Source of the DNA: Phaeosaccion multiseriatum
Taxonomy: Eukaryota > Ochrophyta, other classes
Reading direction: 5' to 3'
DNA: 64,000 bases
Assembly (NCBI GenBank): GCA_965112735.1
Contig: OZ218950.1
Coordinates: 2,046,001-2,110,000, forward strand
In this document: positions 22,258 to 32,750 of the stretch, piece after piece
How the letters are laid out: each line of letters opens with the position of its first letter
Position numbering within the stretch: position 1 is the stretch's first letter
Notes under the pieces: model-generated
Databases searched by the model: none
What the model was told of the DNA's origin: nothing
What the model saw: only the letters and a program-made list of their open reading frames with translations
Position numbers and translations under genes: made by a program

Positions 22258-22959
22258 GGACGTGAAATGAACTATCGAAACCGTTTTGGTGCGGTGGTAC
22301 GTGCACAGACAGACAAGAGTGACACATACACACTGACAGAGACCTTTTCGCTGGAAGCATGTGGGGAAAAAGGTGGATGGAGTACGGTACAAGAGAAGCA
22401 GGGCGCCCACCACCTTCTTTCGGTCATGAGCTCAGCAGGAAAGGAACCTCTGCAAGACGAAGGCATGACGGGCGCTCTCTCCTCTCTGCCGTACGCACAT
22501 GTCGCCTGCTTGGCAATTCTGCTTCTCCCATGCCGCCTCTGGACAGGACGGCAAAAGTCTTGCCTCTCTCCTTGAGTTGGGGCGCATTCTCTCTTGAAGC
22601 GCCCGCAACAGGGGCAAGACTCGCAAGGGAGGGCGCAGCTACCGCTCAGATAAGAGAGGAGAGGAGGAGCGTACGAACGGCCATGTACGGAATTTTTTGG
22701 GCCGAAACAAGACGGCGCTTTGCGTGCGCCTGAAGCACCTCTCCTTCTGCTGCTCGTGCCCCTGGGGATCCTTATGTGTCAGCTCTTTCAGTAGACTGCT
22801 GCACCGTCGTTTGGCGAGGGGGGGGGGGGTCAGGAGGTCCGACGGCGCGGATTTGATACCACCATAAGGGAGCTTCGAAGGAGTCCGAAGGAAAGGCCGT
22901 GTTTATCGCAGCCCATGATTAGAGCCGAGGAAGAGAGTGTTGTGGCATCATATGGGCCC

Positions 22960-23019
<60 letters not shown>

Positions 23020-23401
23020 TTGTCGCAGCTACAAGAAAGCTGCTGCAGTTCTGATCCAGAGCGGTTTCCCAGCGCCAGCGTTGTGAGGCAACCCCCGTAC
23101 AATTATACTGCTTTGTACATCTATTTATTTTGATTATGAAGCAGAGCAATTCCTATTGCCCTGCAATGGTAACATTGCAAACCTCATTCGGTGATGACCC
23201 GTGGCACCCCAAGATGTTCCCAACTATGACGTCATGCTTCTGGTGTAAATGAACAGCTCTCCGCCCTTGTCCTCCATTATTCTCATGTCTGCGAGCGGCG
23301 AGAGGCAAGCGAGAGAGCCGAGCAGAAGCGGATAAGTCTCAATTAGTACGAGAAAAAAAAAACACACTTCAGAGGAGGAGAAAAAGTTTCAAGTTCAATA
23401 T
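22258..23401. other. Convergent intergenic region with (CT)n repeat
   Basis: No gene is recognised between the stops of the unknown plus gene and the fibrillin gene. It contains a perfect (CT)n dinucleotide tract at about 22965-23016, a G-run near 22818-22828, and AT-rich sequence at about 23100-23150. A plus-strand frame near 22359-22733 has no supporting features. Confidence 0.5.
22965..23016 (+). repeat. (CT)n microsatellite
   Basis: About 25 uninterrupted CT units in a convergent intergenic region. Confidence 0.95.
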
Positions 23402-25376
23402 TCAGTATGGTATGGTACCTTCGTCGATGAACTTGACCATGATCTCTGCCACCGGCACGTCCCCCCGCTTGATGCGCTTTACCACATCGGCGGTGGGGAA
23501 GGCGCGGCCCTCCACAAGCTCTGCCACACCGGGTAGAGTTGGAAGTCCAGGGACCTTCTTGAACTGCGAAAGGGAGGAGGGAGGGAGGGAGGGAGGAAGG
23601 GAGGGAGGGAGGGAGGGAGGGAGGGCGATGTAATTCAGAGATGACCAAAGCAGCCTGACGCAATTGCCACCGCCACCCTGAATCACTCGCAACGGGAGAA
23701 CAGCTGAGTAGGAGGAGACTGCATCACGACAGAACAAGAATAAAGAGAGAGGAGAGGATACCACAGACAAACGTCCAGTTGCTTGTAGAGCAAGGCAAAC
23801 ACCGAATCAGGTTCTTTACGACTGTGGGTATATGACTTTGGCTGACTTACGCTGGTCTCATCGACGGTGAGCATCATGACTTCATTGTTGTCTCCCCCAA
23901 GCTTGGCGTCCGCCGTGGTGACGATGCATCCCCCAAAGGTGGGGAGCAGCTTCCAGAAGCCCACGAGAGGCACGCTTGTCAGCGGTAGGGCGATGAGGTC
24001 CACCGCGCTCTTCAGCATGCCCTTGCTGTCCCTGGCCGCTCCTTCCTCCTCCTCAGCTACGGTGGGAAAGTCCAACACCTGAGGATGAGAAACAGAGAGA
24101 AAATTGAGGGAGAAATAGAAAGAAAGAAGTCGAAGGAAACGTGCCCAAGGAATAAGACGTGAGTCCAGGGGGAGGAAGAGAAGCATTTCGGAGTGGGTGA
24201 ACAAGAGGGAAAGCGTTTCGGAGTGCGTGGCCAAGAACGCCGGGGTCAACGTCCTTATGGGGAGCTCTCTTACAGAGGCCGCGGCCCATCTGACCACTGT
24301 CCAATTTATCTCCCTCTTTCATCTTCTCACCTGGGTGACTTTGCCAATGGACGACGCTCCCCACGCCTTGGTTTGCAGCTCGTGGAGTTTGAAAAAGAGC
24401 TTTGCCTTGTCCTTCCCCTCGTCTCCGTAGCCCGCCTCGATCATCTGATCAAAGCAGGATGATCAAGGCAGGACGATCCAAGGAGGATAAGGAGGTGGAG
24501 GTGGCGGTGGTGGTGGTAGTGGAGGAGGAGGGGGTGGGCTGATGAGGCGACTGGCCAAATTGGTATCGAAGAGCGAAGACATGCAGGGGAAAAAGGGGAA
24601 GTGGTCATCCAAGGGCCCACTCGAAAGTCGTACTATGCTTCGTAGCTTGAGTGGTCTCTCCACTGCACGACTCTACCTGGTGCAGCCCCGCTCACCAAGC
24701 ACACTATAGCTGATCTACACATGTCTGACCTGGAAGAAGGGTGACGAGCGGAAGAGCTTGGTTGTGCTGAAGCACAGCTCCCACTCTCCATTGAGCATCT
24801 CGGGAGCGATGACAGTGTCTATGGGCTTCTTGAAGTGCATCATATCCACCACCTTTCGCACCTGCTGTGCCTTGTCTCTGTACGTCTTTGCGACCTACAA
24901 ATTGCATGTGAAGAACAAGGAGGGATTAGGTTGAGAGAGAAGGGGAAGAGCGGGCACTATTACACCGCTTTGTCCAATTGGTAAAACCAGCCTTGCGGGC
25001 AGGCTGTTTCTGCAGCGAGGGAAGTGCTCACCTGCTCGTTCAACAACTGGCCCCTATCTGTTTGAGCAGAGATCTGGAGGAGCTGGATTTTAAGCGCCTC
25101 TATCGAAGGCATCTCCATCTTCTCCCCCTCTTCCTCCACCTTCTCCTCCACCTTATCCACAGTCTCGCCGACAGCCGAAGTCACGGCGTCAATGGCATCG
25201 TCGGTATCGTCGGACATGGTCGAACTGAACCTCCTGCTGTTGCTTCTGGTGCTACTGCTGCCGCTAAAAACACCGATGCTTCTGCTATTGAGGGAGGGAT
25301 TGAGCGTGAAGGCCAAAGAGCTCCCCACAAACGAGGCCACGAGGAGGAGGAGCGAGGTTCGGTTAAGCGACACCAT
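23402..25376 (-). CDS. Plastid lipid-associated protein / fibrillin (PAP family)
   Basis: Five exons: 25376-25032, 24894-24730, 24444-24331, 24078-23851 and 23563-23402, all phase 0, giving 337 residues. The start MVSLNRTSLLLLVASFVGSS then LA-FTLNP is a classic heterokont plastid presequence. After an acidic linker, the PAP/fibrillin domain begins around residue 100. It includes IQLLQISAQTDRGQLLNEQ and then the hallmark LNGEWELCFSTTKLFRSSPF, equivalent to the N-G-x-W-x-L-x-(Y/F)-(S/T)-(S/T) strand of fibrillins. Later strands include LPLTSVPLVGFWKLLPTFGG and the C-terminal VPVAEIMVKFIDEG. Fibrillins coat plastoglobules or thylakoid margins and bind lipids or plastoquinone. Every intron is placed in phase 0, which is unusual but internally consistent. 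The gene is divergent from the hydrolase over 176 bp. Confidence 0.85.
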
Positions 25377-25552
25377 GGCACAGGCTCTTTTAATTAAAAA
25401 ATGACCTAATACGTTGCTGTACTACTGAGGGAGACTTTATTTGCTGCTGAGGTGGTGGAGCGCCAAATTACGCCTCATCTGTGAGTTCGGTACCATCACC
25501 AACACACGAACCAACCTTCTCATCTTTCTTTTTCTCCACCATAGACAACGAG
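25377..25552. promoter_or_regulatory. Bidirectional promoter / 5'UTR intron, fibrillin-hydrolase pair
   Basis: These 176 bp separate the start codons and include an AT-rich TTTTAATTAAAAAATGAC stretch at about 25387-25405. A GTGAGT at 25481 and a CCACCATAG at about 25536-25544 bracket a likely 63-nt 5'UTR intron of the plus gene, because no ATG lies upstream in frame. Confidence 0.45.
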
Positions 25553-26488
25553 ATGGAGGAGGTCGACCTGGACGCGCCGCAAGGGATAAAAACGCTCAAG
25601 AGCGTTATTCTCGCCGGCGGACTATCGTTTTCAGACTGCGTAGAAAAGAGCGACCTGGTCGCTCGAGCGAAAGAGGCGCAGAGTGCGCTCAAAGCAGGTG
25701 CCGCGGCGAATCCACCGTCGGCACCGCCCGCAGAAGAAGCGGGTAGTCGGACTCTTGGACAGTACGAGTGCCTAGTTGCGGGGTTTGATGGGCGCAAGCT
25801 GGATGGAATAATAGTTGTCCTGCATGGGTTTGGTGCCTCCAATACCGACTTTGTACAGCTGCAGCACCTTGCAGCGTCCTCTGTGCCTGACAAGAAGTTT
25901 GCCTGGGTGTTTCCCCAGGCACCAGTGTCGGCCAACGCGCTAGGGGCCGCAGCCTGGTGGGACATTGACGTAGCCCGCTGGATGGCCTCCATGACCGGTG
26001 GCGAAGCAGGCTTGGCGCGGCTTATCCGCGACAAGCCAACCGGCCTAGACGATTGCCGCAAAAAACTGGCAGCCTTGATGGATGCAGCACGGGCGATGGC
26101 CGTCGAGTCTCACCCGGAAAACGCAGGGGCAGAGCTTGTGTTGGGTGGGTTTTCCCAGGGAGCAATGACAGCTATGGATCTGGCCCTAAACCTCCCAGAA
26201 CAGCACGTTGTCCGACATGTGATGATGTTTTCTGGCGCACCCATCGTAGTGGACGAGTGGGCGCAGGCCCTCCGAGGGAGGGGCTCACAGATGAGAGTCC
26301 TTCTCACACACGGCAAGGCAGACATGGTGCTGCCGTTTCAGGCGTCTGCTTGGGTAAATGATCTGCTCACATCAAATGGCGTCAATGTGCGCTACGAGAC
26401 GCACCAGGGGGGTCATGAGCTTGGCGGGCAGCCAATCTTCCAAGCCTTTGCCGCTTTTCTCGGCCAGATCCAACGTCCCCTTGATTGA
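25553..26488 (+). CDS. Acyl-protein thioesterase / carboxylesterase-like alpha/beta hydrolase with SAP/ARMET-like N-terminus
   Basis: The ATG at 25553 follows a probable 5'UTR intron acceptor, and the product is 311 residues. Residues about 70-311 form an alpha/beta hydrolase of the phospholipase/carboxylesterase (APT1) family. The oxyanion region is VVLHGFGASNTDF, the nucleophile is Ser201 in GGFSQGAMTA, the acid is Asp257 in THGKADMVLP, and the base is His288 in QGGHELGGQ. Such enzymes cleave thioester-linked acyl groups from proteins or lysolipids, usually in the cytosol. Residues about 14-43 (LKSVILAGGLSFSDCVEKSD then LVARAKEA) resemble the D/G-C-x-E-K-x-(D/E)-L motif of SAP-like ARMET C-terminal domains, which is not part of ordinary APTs. 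No plastid signal peptide is visible. The fusion is intact and in frame. Confidence 0.85.
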   Translation: MEEVDLDAPQGIKTLKSVILAGGLSFSDCVEKSDLVARAKEAQSALKAGAAANPPSAPPAEEAGSRTLGQYECLVAGFDGRKLDGIIVVLHGFGASNTDFVQLQHLAASSVPDKKFAWVFPQAPVSANALGAAAWWDIDVARWMASMTGGEAGLARLIRDKPTGLDDCRKKLAALMDAARAMAVESHPENAGAELVLGGFSQGAMTAMDLALNLPEQHVVRHVMMFSGAPIVVDEWAQALRGRGSQMRVLLTHGKADMVLPFQASAWVNDLLTSNGVNVRYETHQGGHELGGQPIFQAFAAFLGQIQRPLD

Positions 26489-27418
26489 CTTGCTTGACGT
26501 TCGTCCGATTCGATTTGAATGGATGAATATAAAATTGTTTGATTTTTACACTCTGTGGTACAATCGCTTTGTTCTTGTGGGAAGAAAGACGGGTGGGCTC
26601 GAGTGGTTCACTAGAGCCCAATAGAAGGAGGAGCGGGAGGAAGTCGAGGACGAGGGCGAGAACAAGAGAAGGGTCTTCACGAGCCCTACTACCAGACCCA
26701 CCCTTCAAATGGTTGAGGAGGCGTTCGCTACCCAAACGACTCCCATCTAAGAGCAACCACCGTACTCGGCAAACACCGTACCCAGCGACCTTCGCCCGAG
26801 TCAAGCTGTGTGGGGAATCGCTGCACCAAAAAGGGCAGAAATATGGTCGTATGGGCTTGTACGGCAGCAACCGAGGCTGTTGGAGGTAGGGGCGTGAGGA
26901 GGAGAGCGAAGCACCAATGCACACGCGAGAGGAGGAGGCTCTCCTGGATAGAGCCGCGAGATGCCCGCCTACCCTCGACGGCTGAAAGCGGCGAGGTCTA
27001 CTCGACCTGCGTGTGGGCAGCCCTCTTATGCCTCTCAGTCCACGTCCCTCCTTCCTCATCCGAAACCTCGCTCAGTCACCTGCGTAACACACCCGTCCCC
27101 TCTCCAACACGCACCATCTTGTTCTTGGGACTTGTAAAGTGAAAGCCTATGAGAAGCCCCGTCTTGAGCAATGCATGGAGTAAGCAGAGCTTCTTCCGAC
27201 TGGCTCCAGCTACGGTGTCTGTTCTCTCCCGTGCAGCAGTGGAACGTAGCAGCCTCCTAGGGCTTCGCAATACTCCCACAGCAGCGAAGCCCAGGCTACT
27301 GGTGCTAGTTAGAACGTCTCAGAGTGGTGAACAAGGAAGAAGCAAAGGGGGCAGCACCGTTCGCCGTCACTTCACGTCGGCCCTACCCAACGTCACTAAA
27401 CGCCAGCCTTTATCGACA
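26489..27418. other. Convergent intergenic region, no recognised gene
   Basis: About 930 bp lie between the hydrolase stop and the stop of the TPR gene. An AT-rich segment at about 26505-26570 is a likely 3'UTR and poly(A) region. Open frames on both strands (for example minus 27059-26382 and plus from 27149) show no domain and overlap the TPR gene's last exon in part. Confidence 0.45.
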
Positions 27419-28857
27419 TCACTTGATGCCAGCCTGGGCCAGCAACTGGTACGTCTTCTCGGAGTGCTCCAGCTCGAGCGTCTTGCCAGTAAGAGCCCGA
27501 TAGGCGTCGATGCAGTTGAAGCCATCCTGCTTGTCTGGGCCGCCCATCATCATCATGAGGGCTCCCAGCTTTTTGTAGGCCTTTACGTCGTTCTCCTCCC
27601 GCTCCAGACGGATGCCTGGCCCCCGACCCAGCGCAACTTTGTACACACTCTTGGCCTCCTGTGGGATGGAGGGGGATGGGGTCGACAAGTTTAGTTTCAG
27701 TTTCGGGTTATCGAGAGCCCAATCGGTGCGCCATCGAGTGCCATATCTTGGAAACGACCAGCGCCACCCCACCCTGCCCGCCAACGAACAAACCAAATCA
27801 ATGGGCTCAAAGGGCATCTCCATAACGCTCTTTCTCCGTATGCGCAACTCCCCGCTTTGTAGAGCAGGTTACGTGACGACAATGCACCAAGTCTACTCTC
27901 ATCCTCCATTGTAGAGGGCCACATCCACGAGCCCTGCCCCCCCTACTCTGGTACCTCTTACCTTGCTGTTTCCCTTCACGTCCAGGCATTGGGCGAGGTT
28001 CCTCAGTAATCGGGGATTGGTGGGGTCGAGGTGTACCGCCCTGGTAGCAGCAAGGAGAGCATAGAAGGACAGACAGGTCGAAGCAAGGCCGGACAAACCG
28101 AGGGGAAGCGGCGTAAGAGATCGCCCCCTTCCGTAGGGAGCGAGATGCAAGCGAAGCTGGAGCCAGCAGTGTCAAAAGAGCATGAGGTATGGTATGTCTA
28201 GACACCGTGCAGAAAGGCAAGCACTCTTCCGTCACGCACCTCCGGGCGTGGTACAAGGCCAGGTCATCCTCTCCTTTGCTGAAGTAGACCACCGACACAT
28301 TCGAGTGCGCGGCCGTAAAGTCGGGGCGCTCCCTGAGAACGTAGAGCAGAGCCGCCAATGCGCCTTCCCACTTGCCTAAACGATACAACAGGACTGTGAT
28401 GGGCAAGGAAGGGGGTGGGACGGGTGAGGAGGGCATGGCGTGAAGTGTGGGAGAGAGATGGAGCATCGGTCGGTTTAATGAGCTGCAACATATTGAGTGG
28501 TGTCATGATGTCGCCGTACCGTAGAGCAGTGCAGGCCAGAGAGTGGGGAAGAGAGGGAGGGCAGCAGCAGATAGTAAACAACGACACACCTGCCAAGTCG
28601 TTACGAGACTTGTTGTCGCCTGGGTTGAGCGTGATGGCCTGTCGGTAGTGATGCGCGGCCCTCCGAAGCTTCCCCTGACTCACAAAGAGAGGCGCAATGT
28701 TTTGGTGATACCGAAAGTTCTCAGGCGATTCGACCAGCTTCTCCTCGAAGTAGACAATCGCCTCTTGGATGGAGAGCTCCCGGGGATGCTGGATGTAGGG
28801 TACACTCCACTCTGCTCCACAGGACCTATCCAGAGGAGAAATCACGCGGTGATTCAT
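27419..28857 (-). CDS. TPR repeat protein
   Basis: Four exons: 28857-28590, 28375-28240, 28040-27962 and 27658-27419. Phases agree and give 240 residues. Tandem tetratricopeptide-like units are visible: NFRYHQNIAPLFVSQGKLRR then AAHHYRQAITLNPGD (about 40-75), a unit starting GKWEGALAALLYVLRERPDF then TAAHSNVSVVYFSKGEDDLA (about 90-128), and AVHLDPTNPRLLRNLAQCLD (about 136-155). Each has the A-x3-Y/F ... P spacing of TPRs. The C-terminal exon continues with helical sequence and a run of four Met. TPRs are protein-interaction scaffolds, and no enzymatic domain or targeting signal is seen. The start at 28857 is the first ATG in the frame. A further upstream exon ending at an acceptor near 28826 cannot be excluded. 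It is divergent from the UBX gene over 265 bp. Confidence 0.78.
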
Positions 28858-29122
28858 CGCTTTGTGCACCAGTTCTCGCTCCTCCTTGTTCTTCTTTCGA
28901 GCTTGTTGATTCTATTGTGCCGAGCTTGCTTGGCTGTGCCGAGCAATTTGGAATACTCAGACTCAAATGGCGACGGCGTCAATCCCTCCCTCCCCCCCGC
29001 CTCCTCCCTCTTTCTCTCCCATTCATCAGTTAACCCACTATTCCTGATCTGACCAGTGGACCCCATCAAACGAACCCGGGTACTGGCTCAGGCAGGAGCT
29101 ACGACGTCGGAGCAGGGCATAC

Positions 29123-30602
29123 ATGCGTAGAGCTGCCCACGGAGCTGCTGCTGCCAAGTGGAGGGGCTTGCTCTTTTTTTGCACGTTGCACACTTGCGCG
29201 AGCAGCAGCAGCAGCTTCTGGGCATATAGAGCAGCCACACCTTGCAGAGCTCCTTCTTGGCCGAGTAGAAGGGGCCGCAATGACATCAGCGGCACCAGCA
29301 GGGGGCTCGAGGAGAGTAAGCTTCTGAGGCATTTGAAGAGAATACGTGGAGGGGGGGCATGGGAGACCGGATTTGATCCCTACGCATCCCACTTTTCTCG
29401 CCGGACGCCGACTCGGAAGCAAGAAAGGGCAGAGGCCAAGGTGATAGAGCTGCGGAGAAAGCAAGCAGCCGCGCAGAAGACGTTTGCGACAGTGGGGGAG
29501 AGGAACGTTCTCGTGCTCGTCCCTGCGGCTCCGCAATCCTCCCCCGGATCTGCGGCGAGTGATACCTCAGCGAACGAGGAGGAGGAAGAGAATGAGAGTA
29601 TGCAAGAAGGGAAGCTACTTAGACAGGCCGGCCCAGATGGAAATGCTGTGGAAAGGGAGGACAGGGGGGACAGGGGCGGAGGGGATGAGGGTGGTGAGGA
29701 CCAGAGCGACGACAGTGGTACCGAGGAGGAGGAGGATGGACAAGAAGAGGACGAGGCGCTGGACTTTGAGGCGTGGAGACGGAGGTACAAGAGCAGCGGC
29801 GGTCTCCAAAATCAGGAGGTGAAGTTCGAGACCAAAGCTGCGCGAGATTTAAGGCTGGAAATGCAAAAGAAGGTGAGTACGGAGCGAGGCACGACTATGA
29901 AACAAAGCAAAAGGTGGGCAAAGGGCTGATGCTTTTGGGCTCTCTTCCGTGCGTCGTTCCCTTTTAATTGATCTGCTCAACTCTGTCTGTGTGCCTGTAC
30001 TCGGGCCTCAGGTGTACGAGTGGGTGGTCGTTCGCGTGCGCCTCCCCAACGGCATTCACCTGCAGGGCCGCTTTCACTTGGACGATAGCGTCGATGACAT
30101 CCACGCCATGGTGCTGCACTGCCTCCATGCCGACAGGAAAGAGGAGGAGGAAGGAGGAGGGGGAGGAGGAAGCGGTGCAGAGGAAGAAAGAGGGGGAGGA
30201 GGAGGAGGAGGAGGAGGAGGAGAAGGAGGAGGAGGAGGAGGAGGAGGAGGAGGAGAAGGAGGGCAACAAGCCTTCGAGCTGATGTCCCCGCCTCGGAGGA
30301 AACTATCTGACTTCAGGGGAAAGACCCTTTCGGAAGTTGGCATGCGGCCTCCGGCAACTTTGCTCCACTTGCACGTTACAGAGGAACCGGTATCGCCGAG
30401 GAAGACAGAGGAGGGGGTGGGGGGGGGAGGGAAGGACCGGCGCCTGGTGCAGCAGCGGCAGCGAGAAGCAGCCTTCGTGTCCAAGCTGCGCACGGATCTG
30501 TTGGAGGGCGCAGTGCCTTATGCTCGGCGAGTGGACTTTCCGCAGGAGGTGGACTGGCAATCCTTGGACGCATGGCCCCAACAATCAGACGACCATGAAT
30601 AA
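29123..30602 (+). CDS. UBX domain protein (p97/CDC48 cofactor-like)
   Basis: Two exons: 29123-29872 (donor GTGAGT) and 30012-30602, in phase 0, 446 residues. The second exon is a UBX domain: VRVRLPNGIHLQGRFHLDDS then VDDIHAMVLHCL, an inserted Glu/Gly-rich low-complexity stretch encoded by GGA/GAG repeats (about 30140-30262), then FELMSPPRRKLSDF, GKTLSEVGMRPPATLLHLHV. This is the beta-grasp arrangement of UBX, but with the repeat inserted between the helix and strand 3. The insertion is where the FPR-type p97 contact loop usually sits nearby (here MSPP). UBX proteins recruit substrates to CDC48/p97. Residues about 150-225 of exon 1 are acidic. The N-terminal 60 residues are Ser/Arg-rich, and the true start may differ because upstream introns are possible. 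Confidence 0.8.
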
Positions 30603-31151
30603 TAATATGACATGGACAGCGATGCCTTGATCGAAGTTAGGGTAATGCAATGTGCCTGTACATATAAAACAGACAAGACAGAGGACAGAAAGAAAAGAAA
30701 CCTCATAGACAGTAGACTGTGTATGCCGTTACATCGTAACGCATCATCTCCCGACCCCCCCCCCTGTCCACGACATGCGACATCGAACGGAGGCCGTCAT
30801 GCCTGTCACAGACAGGGAAAGGCGTCGCTCTGACTTGGAAAGTTGGCAAGGTGTACATTTTAAAATACGTCGAGGGAGCAAGGGGGAGAACGCTTGGTTT
30901 CAACCCCCCCCCCCCTGCATACCTGCCTTTATCCTTTGCCCTTCCCCTGTCCCTTCCACCGTCATCGAACAAACACCGCTCTCATTGCAACGTCTGTCTC
31001 CCATCACTCTTGATGCTCCGGTCAGACACAAGAGACCAACTGATGCCGCTGCTGCTGCAACTGCTGCTGCAACGTGTCAAGGGTCTCAACTCTCCCTCCA
31101 CCCCATCCTCCCAAGACACAGCGGGTCCCTCGCTCATTCCGCAAATTCTCC
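30603..31151. other. Convergent intergenic region between UBX and RPS29
   Basis: No gene is recognised. An AT-rich block at about 30600-30720 probably holds the UBX 3'UTR. C-runs occur near 30757-30768 and 30904-30915. Confidence 0.45.
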
Positions 31152-31684
31152 TTACGAGTACTGCAGAAGCGAAGGTTCGACAGGTTGCGTGGGGTGGGGA
31201 GAGAGAGAGGGTGGGTGGAGGGGTGGGGTTAGAGAGCAACAACACAGCCCGAAACGCACAGGATCGGGAGTTTGAAGAGAATTTTCTACCCACTCGAGAT
31301 GCGCCTTACGCCCGGGATCTCCACACAAAGCAGACCGGTGCGCAGCATGGAGCGAAAACGAAGCTCAAAAAGGAGGACAGAAAGGGATGGTGAGGTCTCT
31401 AATGAAACGCACTCTGCTACAGCGCAGGCACTACCCTCCCAGGCACATGCTCTCGGCTGCTGCTACCAACACCCCCTCCCGTGGACAAGCGATAAATCAA
31501 TTCGTTCTGTCCGGTGTCTAACCTTGTAGAATCCGATTTCGTTGGCGTGGTTCCTAAAGCATTGCCTGCACAAGTTGATGCCGTACTTGCGCACTATACC
31601 GCTCTGGTTTCCGCAGGCGCGGCACCTTCGCCCTCCCTTACCCTTGTCCTTGGGGTGCGAGTTTTGCAGCTCCTTGGTAGGCAT
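31152..31684 (-). CDS. RPS29: 40S ribosomal protein S29 (uS14)
   Basis: Exon 1 is 31684-31523, encoding [20 protein letters not shown] then [20 protein letters not shown] and [14 protein letters not shown]. This carries the zinc-binding C-x2-C ... C-x2-C motif (CRAC, CRQC) and the [13 protein letters not shown] block diagnostic of eS29/uS14. The last exon is proposed to be nine bases, 31160-31152 (TACTCGTAA) after acceptor TTCTGCAG, adding Tyr-Ser-stop. The result is exactly 56 residues and ends FYKYS, like the FIKYR/FNKFR ends of plant and yeast S29. The donor after exon 1 (GTTAGA) is weak, which lowers certainty on the intron (31161-31522) but not on the gene. It acts in the head of the small ribosomal subunit. 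Confidence 0.9.
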
Positions 31685-32750
31685 GGTTCTGATGAGTGGG
31701 AGGGAGAAGAGGATTCGGAGGAAGAGGTCAGTAGTTGTCGGCGCCGGGGAGGGAGCAGGACGCTTCTCTCCATTGAGAAGCGTCATAAATAAAGGGAGTG
31801 GTGCCCTCTTCGTCACTGTCGGGTCTCCCTCCTTCCTCTCGAAGAATTACGCCTTCCATCCACACAGCTCTTTCTGCCAGCTTCAGCTGGTGCGTTAGCC
31901 CGCTCCCTCTGGACACTGGGAACGCCCTTCAGCTCTGCTCTCTGCCACCAAGAGCCCTCGTTGTTAACTGCTGCCGCTGTCTGTTGCCCCCCCCCTCCCC
32001 TCGATATCAGCTCCCAATACACCCTCTTCTGAGTATGAGCGGGCTAGTCTTCACATCCTTCACAATGCTAGCAGAGTACACCACACTGAGGAGACGATCC
32101 CACGGCCAGGCGCAAGTATAGGTACTCCCATTGGGAGGACAAGGTGCTGGTGATGGGGTAGCTTGTCACTCTGGCACTTCACAAGCAAAGTCCTCACGTC
32201 TTGTCCACCTCAACAACCTGTACCAGCTCCAGTGGCTAGTGCTTGTGCCGCCTCACGCTTCCTCTTTCTCCGTTCATCCTCGTCCCTTCCGCTCACGCCG
32301 AGCTCTCTCCTCCGCCCCTCCCCATCCTCGTCCTCAATGGTTTTGCGATGAAATCGCAACCCAACAGCGGCAGCCACCAACTCGCCACCACATCCCTCTC
32401 TCCGTCCTCCCGAAGCACCTGCACGTACACTTACCCTCGTGTCTGGTGGAAGGGCAACTCCTACGACTATTGAAAGCAGCGACGGCCCCAAAATCGCAAG
32501 ACGCACCCCCCTGGGAGGCCTCGACTTTTTTTAGAGATGTGAAAGCCAGAACTGAAACGGAAACTGAAATGTGGCGGGAGGGAGGGCAAGGCTTGAGGAG
32601 TGGGAGCGGGTGGAGAAGTAGGGACCGTATCAGAGGGAGAGAGAAGGGGGGGAGCTTGTTTTCCTCTGAGGTCGCTGCAACGACCAATGAGTGTAGACAC
32701 GGGCCGTGCGGAAATTCAAACCAAAGGCACGTCGCCACGGCTTTCTGTGA
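31685..32750. other. Intergenic region RPS29-RIF1, possibly holding a small unresolved minus-strand gene
   Basis: The 1066 bp between the RPS29 and RIF1 starts is longer than the other divergent gaps. On the minus strand two pieces look protein-like: about 32440-32220 (reading ..GLRFHRKTIEDEDGEGRRRE then ..RDEDERRKRKREAAQALA) and about 32085-32025 after an acceptor CTCCTCAG (reading VVYSASIVKDVKTSPLILRR then GCIGS-stop). I could not join them in phase. A GAAAC-type element occurs at about 32549-32570, about 190 bp upstream of the RIF1 ATG. Confidence 0.3.

Noticed and set aside
22840-22880. GGATTTGATACC-like string resembling a tRNA T-loop
   Set aside because: No acceptor stem, anticodon arm or D-loop could be found around it.
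27149-27694. Plus-strand frame of 181 codons
   Set aside because: Its second half is antisense to the last TPR exon, and the first half shows no family features or splice partner. It may be chance.
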